12,354 nt of DNA, taken from NCBI GenBank assembly GCA_017503945.1, contig JAFVSB010000017.1, forward strand, positions 1 through 12,354, written 5' to 3'. The notes below the pieces were generated by a model. The model was not told where the DNA came from, did no database searches, and was given only the letters and a program-made list of their open reading frames with translations. This DNA comes from Clostridia bacterium (GTDB lineage Bacteria > Bacillota > Clostridia > UMGS1810). Both the position numbers and the translations under genes were made by a program. Of this stretch, positions 7,772-12,354 are shown in pieces. The stretch's first letter is position 1. Every line of letters begins with the position of its first letter.

Positions 7772-7774
7772 ACC

Positions 7775-7817
7775 AAAACCCCCTTTGTGAGATTATATGA
7801 ATCTCAAAGGGGGTTTT
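7775..7817. terminator. Bidirectional hairpin between tmcAL and the hypothetical gene
   Basis: The arms 7775-7794 (AAAACCCCC, TTT, then GAGATT) and 7800-7817 pair over 18 positions with one two-base bulge and a five-base ATATG loop. The A-run before and T-run after the GC core let it act as a terminator on both strands. On the minus strand it lies after the tmcAL stop, and its second arm ends only 3 bases before the ATG of the next gene, so the purine-rich sequence that would serve as ribosome binding site (7779-7786 read on the minus strand, AAAGGGGG) is inside the stem. On the plus strand it would stop transcripts running on from mnmA. Confidence 0.75.
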
Positions 7818-7824
7818 ATGATTG

Positions 7825-8979
7825 TCATCTTTTATCTATATATGGTGACTTCAGAAAATCCTTTCCGCTATATCTTTCGGCTGTATCATCTGCACAAAGC
7901 GCGGCAAAATCTGTGGCGCGTATGTCCATATCATACATCGCATTTGCGCCAAAGTCTGCAGCTTTTGTCACAATAGGGAGTGCACATAGCTTTTTGATAT
8001 CTTTAATAAGCACACTTCCTTTTTTGCCCAGTCCCAATATACGCACATAGCTCGGCTCATGCTCGCCTCTTATGCCAAGCATTGCACATGCGCAAAAACG
8101 CCTGATGCGATGCATGGTGTATCTTTTGGTTGTGCACATGTTAAACAGCTCATCTGATGTGCAGGCTTTTTTTGCAGCAGATATCACCCTGTTTGCAAGG
8201 CCTTCTTCATAGCCTTTTATATCAGTTAAGCTTTGGGCATCAGCATTTCGGAAAAAACCAAGAATGTAGCTGTCGGCATTTGAAAGTGAGTAGGATGTAA
8301 GGGAAGAATAATCAGGAGCAAAGCTTTTGTAGTCATTGCCCGATGCAATCATGGCTCGTATGGCTGATGCACTCACAAATCCATCAGATGATGCCAATGA
8401 ATGATAGTCATTTGCGCGTTTTATGCAAAGCGGCTTTATGGCAGAGCTAAGCTTTTTTAGTGCAGCAATGTAGCAGATGCCGAGAGTGTTGTTTGGTGAG
8501 AAAAATTCATTCTGGGTGATATCAATGCACTTTCGCAAAGCATATTCACACGCTTGGGGATAGCTGCTTCCTGAGTCGATTTTGGCTCTTATGGTGCTTT
8601 GATATTCCTCGGTGGGATTTGCCATGAGGCTTGCAGCTTTTGTGAGAAGCTCTAAATCATCAGTTTCTGCTCCAAAGCACAAATAGTCAACCACACCAAG
8701 GCTGTTCAGGCTTGCCACGGCACCATATGCAAAATTATCAGCCGATTGCAGTGCATAGTAGGCAGGCAGCTCAATCACAAGATCAGCTCCATGGTCTATT
8801 GCTATTTTGGCTCTTTGCCATTTGTCATATATGGCAGGCTCACCGCGCTGCACCATGCTGCCGCTCATAATGCAAATACAAGAGTCGGCGCCGCTTATTT
8901 CTTTTGCTTTTTCTATGTGATATCTGTGCCCATTGTGAAACGGATTGTATTCACACACTATACCCACTGTTTTACTCAT
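7825..8979 (-). CDS. tmcAL: tRNA(Met) cytidine acetate ligase TmcAL
   Basis: TmcAL (formerly YlbM, a predicted nucleotidyltransferase) forms acetyl-adenylate from acetate and ATP and transfers acetyl to the wobble cytidine of elongator tRNA-Met, giving ac4C34. The 384-residue sequence opens with GIVCEYNPFHNGH, carrying the adenylyltransferase HxGH signature (HNGH, 15-18), followed by a QRGEPA segment, ADLVIELP and, further on, ASAIRAMI, all typical of the family. The C-terminal half contains TKRYTMHRIRR. I chose the ATG at 8979 over an upstream TTG (8982) because AAGGTGA is better spaced for it. A candidate -10 (TATAAT on the minus strand, 9024-9029) has no convincing -35. Its mRNA ends at, or reads through, the hairpin at 7775-7817. 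Confidence 0.93.
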   Translation of the reverse strand: MSKTVGIVCEYNPFHNGHRYHIEKAKEISGADSCICIMSGSMVQRGEPAIYDKWQRAKIAIDHGADLVIELPAYYALQSADNFAYGAVASLNSLGVVDYLCFGAETDDLELLTKAASLMANPTEEYQSTIRAKIDSGSSYPQACEYALRKCIDITQNEFFSPNNTLGICYIAALKKLSSAIKPLCIKRANDYHSLASSDGFVSASAIRAMIASGNDYKSFAPDYSSLTSYSLSNADSYILGFFRNADAQSLTDIKGYEEGLANRVISAAKKACTSDELFNMCTTKRYTMHRIRRFCACAMLGIRGEHEPSYVRILGLGKKGSVLIKDIKKLCALPIVTKAADFGANAMYDMDIRATDFAALCADDTAERYSGKDFLKSPYIDKR

Positions 8980-9080
8980 CAAAATTCACCTTCTTTGTGG
9001 TATATATGCCCAAAATAAAATGCATTATATTATTAATTTAATTCAATAATGTTAAAATTTGTTTTTTTGCAAAAAATCTA

Positions 9081-9109
9081 TTGACATTTTATCACAAAAT
9101 GGGTATAAT
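9081..9109 (+). promoter_or_regulatory. Consensus promoter of tRNA-Lys
   Basis: TTGACA (9081-9086) and TATAAT (9104-9109) are perfect boxes separated by 17 bases. They lie about 35 bases upstream of the mature tRNA, as expected for a strong stable-RNA promoter. A separate promoter for the genes after the tRNA terminator is not visible, so this one may also feed them by read-through. Confidence 0.9.
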
Positions 9110-9143
9110 AGTCAATGTTGATTGCATCAATAGTTAAAGATAT

Positions 9144-9216
9144 GGACCATTAGCTCAGTTGGTAGAGCACCTGACTCTTAATCAGGGTGTCCCGGGTTCG
9201 AGCCCCTGATGGTCCA
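9144..9216 (+). tRNA. tRNA-Lys (anticodon CTT)
   Basis: All arms are present. The acceptor stem GGACCAT (9144-9150) pairs with ATGGTCC (9209-9215). The D stem is GCTC/GAGC, the anticodon stem is CCTGA/TCAGG with loop CTCTTAA giving anticodon CTT at 9177-9179 (reads AAG), and the T loop is TTCGAGC. The discriminator is A9216 and no CCA is encoded, so it is added after transcription. The T stem CCGGG/CCCTG has one C-T mismatch at pair 50-64 (C9193, T9207). This tRNA carries C34, so it is not itself a substrate of MnmA. Confidence 0.95.
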
Positions 9217-9224
9217 TATAAAAA

Positions 9225-9255
9225 GACGGGTTTCTAATGTGAAATCCGTTTTTTT
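9225..9255 (+). terminator. Intrinsic terminator after tRNA-Lys
   Basis: ACGGGTTTC (9226-9234) pairs with GAAATCCGT (9241-9249) with one G-T wobble and a six-base loop, followed by a run of seven T. It lies 9 bases after the tRNA. The start codon of the next gene is 39 bases further on. Confidence 0.88.
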
Positions 9256-9293
9256 GTATCACAATCAATAATTTTGCTAAAGGAGTCTTAAAA

Positions 9294-9791
9294 ATGAACA
9301 CAAAAACACGAAAAATTGTCATGGCTTCATTACTTGCTGCGCTTTGCTGTGTAGCCACCATGATAATAAAAATACCCTCTCCGCTAAAAGGCTACATAAA
9401 CCTTGGTGATTGCATCGTGCTCCTTTCAGGCTGGCTTTTGTCACCCGGCTATGGCTTTGCCGCTGCAGGCTTAGGCTCTGCTCTTGCTGATGTATTTTCA
9501 GGCTATGTTATATATGCTCCTGCCACCTTTGTAATAAAAGGCATCATGGCACTTGTTGCACATTTTTGTTATAAAAGAATGCACACCGGGCATGGAAGCA
9601 CTCTTTCAAGAATCATTGGCGGAGCTTTGGCAGAGGTTATAATGATTGGTGGCTACTATGTTTTTGAAGGATTCATGTATGGCTTTGCAGCAGCTTTGGT
9701 GAATATTGCTGCAAATGCAGCTCAAGGCATAGTTGGTCTTATCGTAGGTTTAATTCTCATCAAAATCTTTGAAAAAGCAAAGATATTTTAA
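9294..9791 (+). CDS. ECF transporter S component (substrate-binding membrane subunit)
   Basis: This 165-residue hydrophobic protein has about five or six membrane spans and the layout of an energy-coupling-factor S component of the riboflavin-transporter-like group. The signs are an N-terminal KIVMASLLAALCCVATM helix, IKIPSPLKGYINLGD, LLSPGYGFAAAGLGSALAD, and YAPATFVIKGIMA. Such subunits bind a vitamin or precursor and work with shared EcfA ATPases and EcfT, which are not encoded here. The substrate cannot be told from sequence. AAAGGAG (9279-9285) supports the ATG. Only 38 bases separate the tRNA terminator T-run from the start, leaving no room for a vitamin riboswitch. The gene is probably cotranscribed with the next two. 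Confidence 0.82.
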   Translation: MNTKTRKIVMASLLAALCCVATMIIKIPSPLKGYINLGDCIVLLSGWLLSPGYGFAAAGLGSALADVFSGYVIYAPATFVIKGIMALVAHFCYKRMHTGHGSTLSRIIGGALAEVIMIGGYYVFEGFMYGFAAALVNIAANAAQGIVGLIVGLILIKIFEKAKIF

Positions 9792-9813
9792 TTGAACTCA
9801 TGAGGTGATACAA

Positions 9814-10293
9814 ATGAGAGTTCTCAATACCAATATAAATCCAAACAAAAAATACAGCCGTTTTGCAGTCCCAGGTTTTCGTTCGGGTTCTACCTTTAAG
9901 CGCATAGTGGCAATGTTTTACTATTTCTTTGTGCTCATATTCATGTGTGTGCTCACCGCCACCTTTGCCGACGGTGATTTTTCGGGTGCGCTTGATGTGA
10001 TTTTGCTCATTTTGGTTGAGTTGGTTATTCTTGCCATCTTTTTGACACCCGTCGTGGCTATTGGATTTTCTGACCACTACGACTGGCACGGCATAAAGCT
10101 GTTTCTCATAATCATGGTGTCCATATGCGTGCTTTTTACTCTTGGTCAGTGGCTTTGCACGCTTTTCTCCATCGAATACATTGAGAGCGTGAACCCCAGT
10201 GAAAAACAAATTGAGCAGCTCGATGACTCTCAGATTCCTTCATCAGGCGAAGCTATGCTTGAAAGCGCCGCCTCATCTGCACAATTGCAATAA
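9814..10293 (+). CDS. Unknown small membrane protein, three predicted helices
   Basis: I do not recognise this 159-residue protein. A basic N-terminus (NPNKKYSRF) leads to hydrophobic segments at about 29-51, 60-84 and 94-118, then a hydrophilic, acidic and Ser-rich tail of about 40 residues (QLDDSQIPSSGEAMLESAA). The charge pattern suggests the N-terminus is inside, with the tail outside after an odd number of spans. I chose the ATG at 9814 because GAGGTG (9802-9807) is well placed for it; a GTG at 9805 is within that site. It begins 22 bases after the ECF S component stop and is followed 47 bases later by xth, so it is probably in one operon. No function is proposed. Confidence 0.78.
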   Translation: MRVLNTNINPNKKYSRFAVPGFRSGSTFKRIVAMFYYFFVLIFMCVLTATFADGDFSGALDVILLILVELVILAIFLTPVVAIGFSDHYDWHGIKLFLIIMVSICVLFTLGQWLCTLFSIEYIESVNPSEKQIEQLDDSQIPSSGEAMLESAASSAQLQ

Positions 10294-10340
10294 AATTTAA
10301 CAAAGCTCATATCTAAATCAAAAAGCAAAGGAGCTTGCAT

Positions 10341-11096
10341 ATGAAGTTCATATCATGGAATGTAAACGGTCTCAGAGCCATAGTAGGCAAAAATTTTATG
10401 GAGGTATTTGAGCTTATGGATGCCGATATTTTCTGCCTGCAAGAGACCAAGCTTCAGGCAGGGCAGATAGAGCTCGACACCCAAGGCTACCATCAATATT
10501 GGAACTATGCCGAAAAGAAAGGCTATTCGGGCACCGCAGTTTTTTCCAAAGCGGAGCCTATGAGTGTGAGCTATGGCATAGGAGCCGAGGAGCATGACAA
10601 AGAGGGCAGAGTAATCACCCTTGAATTTGAAAAATTTTATTTTGTATGTGTATACACTCCAAACTCTCAAAACGAACTCAAAAGGCTTGACTATCGCATG
10701 GAGTGGGAAGATGCATTCAAAGATTATCTTTGCTTGCTCAAAGATAAAAAGAGTGTAGTCGTGTGCGGCGATCTCAATGTGGCAGCAGAGGAGATAGACC
10801 TCAAAAATCCCAAAGCCAACACGCGCAGTGCAGGCTTCACCAATGAAGAGCGCGACAAATTCCGTGCACTCAAATCAGCAGGCTTTATTGATACATTCAG
10901 GCATTTTTATCCCGATATGACCGACATCTATTCGTGGTGGTCATATCGCTTCAATGCCCGCAGCCGCAACGCGGGGTGGAGAATTGACTATTTTCTTGCA
11001 TCGGAGGATTTAAAGGATAATCTCACAGATGCCAAAATCCATACCGACATAACGGGGTCTGACCATTGCCCTGTAGAGCTTACAATTGATTTATGA
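10341..11096 (+). CDS. xth: Exodeoxyribonuclease III (AP endonuclease)
   Basis: A 251-residue member of the exonuclease-endonuclease-phosphatase fold family that cleaves DNA at abasic sites and removes blocked 3' ends in base-excision repair. The characteristic motifs are all present: ISWNVNGLRA (4-13), LQETKL with metal-binding E35, YSGTAVFSK, YTPNSQ, GDLNVA with D144 and N146, GWRIDYFLAS, and SDHCPVEL with catalytic D241 and H242. AAAGGAG (10327-10333) fits the ATG at 10341, and a TTG two codons earlier is not needed. It is probably the last gene of the transcription unit that starts at or before the ECF S component. There is no classical terminator after it, only the AT-rich inverted repeat at 11105-11188. 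Confidence 0.95.
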   Translation: MKFISWNVNGLRAIVGKNFMEVFELMDADIFCLQETKLQAGQIELDTQGYHQYWNYAEKKGYSGTAVFSKAEPMSVSYGIGAEEHDKEGRVITLEFEKFYFVCVYTPNSQNELKRLDYRMEWEDAFKDYLCLLKDKKSVVVCGDLNVAAEEIDLKNPKANTRSAGFTNEERDKFRALKSAGFIDTFRHFYPDMTDIYSWWSYRFNARSRNAGWRIDYFLASEDLKDNLTDAKIHTDITGSDHCPVELTIDL

Positions 11097-11104
11097 TGAA
11101 TTAT

Positions 11105-11188
11105 CTAAAAATATTATAACTTTGGCTTTCATGTTTATGTTATATATTAATTGACACATGGTATTTGTTAGGGTTATAATATTTTTAG
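11105..11188. repeat. Perfect 16-bp inverted repeat around the ddh promoter
   Basis: Arm 11105-11120 (CTAAAAATATTATAAC) is the exact reverse complement of 11173-11188, with 52 bases between. In RNA, G-U and Watson-Crick pairs would extend the stem inward by six positions. The right arm contains the -10 box TATAAT of the ddh promoter and its likely start site; the left arm begins 8 bases after the xth stop. It could be a looping operator pair, an AT-rich terminator for the upstream operon, or a remnant of a small mobile element. No target-site duplication is evident. Confidence 0.8.
11151..11180 (+). promoter_or_regulatory. Consensus promoter of ddh
   Basis: TTGACA (11151-11156) and TATAAT (11175-11180) are exact boxes with an 18-base spacer. 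The start site would fall near 11187, leaving a leader of about 25 bases before the ATG at 11213, so no leader riboswitch fits. The -10 lies within the right arm of the inverted repeat. Confidence 0.85.
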
Positions 11189-11212
11189 TTTTCTGACTAA
11201 GGAGTGAACAAA

Positions 11213-12199
11213 ATGAAAATAAAAATAGGCATTGCAGGCTACGGCAATCTGGGAAAGGGTGTGGAGTGTGCCATCAGGCAAAATCCCGACCTTGAGCTTT
11301 TTGGCATATTCACGCGCAGAAGTCCCGAGTCTGTAAGCACGGTATTTGAATCAAGCAAGGTTTATGGTATTGATGATATTTTAAAATTCAAAGATGATAT
11401 AGATGTTCTCATCATTTGCGGAGGCAGCGCTACCGACCTGCCCGTGCAGACTCCCGAGTTTGCCAAAGCGTTCAATGTGGTCGATAGCTTCGACACCCAC
11501 GCCAGAATCCCTGAGCATTTTGCCAATGTTGATGCAAGCGCCAAGGCTTCGGGCAAGATTGCTATGATATCTGTGGGTTGGGACCCCGGCATGTTTTCTC
11601 TGAATCGTCTTTATGCTGAGGCAATCCTGCCCGACGGTAAAGACTACACCTTCTGGGGCAAAGGAGTGAGCCAGGGTCATTCCGATGCCATCCGCCGCAT
11701 CGACGGCGTGGTTGATGCGCGCCAGTACACCATCCCCGTTGATGATGCTCTCAAGGCAGTGCGCAGTGGAGCAAATCCTGAGCTTTCCACACGCCAGAAG
11801 CACACCAGAGAGTGCTTTGTAGTGGCAGCAGACGGTGCCGACAAGGCAAGAATAGAGCACGAAATCAAAACCATGCCCAACTACTTTGCCGACTATGACA
11901 CCACAGTGCATTTCATCTCTGCCGAGGAGCTTGCGCGCGACCACAGCGGCATACCTCACGGCGGCTTTGTCATCAGATGCGGCAAGACGGGAGCTGAGAG
12001 CGAAAACACCCACATCATTGAATACAGCTTGAAGCTCGATTCCAATCCCGAATTCACCGCCTCAGTTCTTGTGGCATATGCGCGCGCGGCATATCGCATG
12101 AATGCCGAGGGCATGAGTGGCTGCAAGACGGTGTTTGATGTTGCTCCTGCATATCTTTCGCCAAAATCACCCGAAGAACTCAGGGCACATAGCCTGTAA
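11213..12199 (+). CDS. ddh: meso-Diaminopimelate dehydrogenase
   Basis: The enzyme catalyses NADPH-dependent reductive amination of L-2-amino-6-oxopimelate (from tetrahydrodipicolinate) with ammonia to meso-diaminopimelate, a one-step route to the peptidoglycan cross-linker and lysine precursor. The 328-residue protein has an N-terminal Rossmann motif GYGNLG (9-14), an FTRR segment that suits NADP, then CGGSATD, VVDSFDTHARIP, SVGWDPGMFSLNR and QGHSDAIRRIDGV, all typical of the family, and HTRECFVV further on. AAGGAG (11199-11204) supports the ATG at 11213 rather than the GTG at 11204 that overlaps it. It is a single-gene unit with its own promoter and a terminator 20 bases after the stop. No other dap gene is adjacent. 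Confidence 0.93.
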   Translation: MKIKIGIAGYGNLGKGVECAIRQNPDLELFGIFTRRSPESVSTVFESSKVYGIDDILKFKDDIDVLIICGGSATDLPVQTPEFAKAFNVVDSFDTHARIPEHFANVDASAKASGKIAMISVGWDPGMFSLNRLYAEAILPDGKDYTFWGKGVSQGHSDAIRRIDGVVDARQYTIPVDDALKAVRSGANPELSTRQKHTRECFVVAADGADKARIEHEIKTMPNYFADYDTTVHFISAEELARDHSGIPHGGFVIRCGKTGAESENTHIIEYSLKLDSNPEFTASVLVAYARAAYRMNAEGMSGCKTVFDVAPAYLSPKSPEELRAHSL

Positions 12200-12210
12200 T
12201 AATTTTATAT

Positions 12211-12258
12211 GCAAAAAGGGGCTGTCTCACTAAAAAAAGTGAGGCAGCCCTAATTTTT
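12211..12258 (+). terminator. Intrinsic terminator of ddh
   Basis: GGGCTGTCTCAC (12219-12230) pairs with GTGAGGCAGCCC (12239-12250), one G-T wobble, around an eight-base A-rich loop. It is followed by a TAATTTTTT tail; a flanking A-run before the stem can pair with this tail. Confidence 0.9.
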
Positions 12259-12262
12259 TGCA

Positions 12263-12304
12263 CACAAAAAGCCGCAGAAGTATAGAAACTTCGCGGCTTT
12301 TGTG
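12263..12304. terminator. Second, bidirectional terminator-like hairpin
   Basis: CACAAAAAGCCGC with GAAGT pairs with ACTTC and GCGGCTTTTGTG, with two single-A bulges and a six-base ATAGAA loop. It begins 12 bases after the stem of the ddh terminator. T-runs occur on the 3' side on both strands, so it could stop minus-strand transcripts entering from beyond the window as well as ddh read-through. Confidence 0.75.
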
Positions 12305-12316
12305 GTATAATTAATT

Positions 12317-12354
12317 ATGAACAATAAATCAAAAATACTAGTTGATTATACAAC
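12317..12354 (+). CDS. Possible start of a further gene (partial, runs off the window)
   Basis: An ATG at 12317 opens a frame reading MNNKSKILVDYT to the window edge. There is no Shine-Dalgarno sequence before it. A TATAAT at 12306-12311 lies only 5 bases upstream, which would put the transcript start at or beside the ATG (a leaderless mRNA) if the gene is real. No good -35 is visible; the expected position falls in the hairpin loop. Twelve residues are too few to name a product. Confidence 0.35.
   Translation, partial: MNNKSKILVDYT

Noticed and set aside
7071..7800. Plus-strand open frames opposite the 246-residue gene
   Set aside because: They are short, overlap one another in different frames, and lack binding sites. 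The minus-strand frame is single, long and fits between tmcAL and mnmA.
9256..9293. Vitamin riboswitch before the ECF S component
   Set aside because: Only 38 bases separate the tRNA terminator from the start codon, too few for any known vitamin riboswitch.
9760..10209. 149-residue minus-strand frame opposite the unknown membrane protein
   Set aside because: Its composition is rich in His and Lys without hydrophobic order, while the plus-strand frame has a well-placed binding site, operon spacing and clear membrane segments.
11105..11188. The inverted repeat as the ends of a transposable element
   Set aside because: The interval is only 84 bp with no coding capacity, no target-site duplication is visible at the edges, and it contains a functional-looking promoter for ddh. 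It is kept as a regulatory or structural repeat instead.
11381..12013. 210-residue minus-strand open frame inside ddh
   Set aside because: It lies fully within a gene with strong family motifs, has no binding site, and shows no protein-like motif.

Overview
The window looks like a chromosomal segment of a low-to-moderate GC, Gram-positive-type bacterium of the Bacillota, most likely class Clostridia. The evidence is a very large secreted protein with three C-terminal SLH wall-anchoring domains, a TmcAL-type tRNA(Met) acetate ligase, a meso-diaminopimelate dehydrogenase, an ECF-type vitamin-transporter S component, strong AAAGGAG or GAGGTG ribosome binding sites, and three perfect TTGACA/TATAAT promoters. 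No phage, transposase, CRISPR array or toxin-antitoxin gene is visible. The organism assignment is an inference from gene content only.

Layout. Positions 1-36 may be the tail of an upstream gene, followed by a weak terminator and two larger hairpins that can compete for one shared strand. Positions 177-4919 hold one giant gene: signal peptide, an Ig/cohesin-like N-terminal region, about ten divergent Ig-like modules (several of the chitobiase C-terminal type), a four-cysteine insertion, a polyglycine linker, three SLH domains and a conserved tail. It ends at a strong terminator (4934-4973). A consensus promoter then drives a cysK-mnmA operon (5054-7036). mnmA overlaps the 3' end of an opposite-strand gene of unknown function by 6 bp (7031-7771). 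That gene lies downstream of tmcAL (7825-8979) on the minus strand, and the two are separated by a stable hairpin that covers the likely ribosome binding site of the second gene.

From about 9080 everything is on the plus strand: a perfect promoter, tRNA-Lys(CTT), a terminator, then a close-packed set of an ECF S component, an unknown three-helix membrane protein and exodeoxyribonuclease III (9294-11096). Next comes ddh (11213-12199), whose promoter -10 box lies inside one arm of a perfect 16-bp inverted repeat. The window closes with two tandem terminator hairpins and perhaps the first codons of another gene.

How the genes work together. Most are housekeeping genes. CysK makes cysteine, and MnmA puts cysteine-derived sulfur onto tRNA wobble uridines. 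TmcAL acetylates the wobble cytidine of elongator tRNA(Met), so two wobble modification enzymes lie in convergent transcription units. Ddh makes meso-DAP for peptidoglycan and lysine, and the SLH protein is anchored to the wall. I found no clear undescribed multi-gene system. The best leads are the RNA/DNA structures at three gene boundaries (upstream of the SLH gene, between tmcAL and its neighbour, and around the ddh promoter), the two unknown proteins, and the architecture of the giant surface protein.
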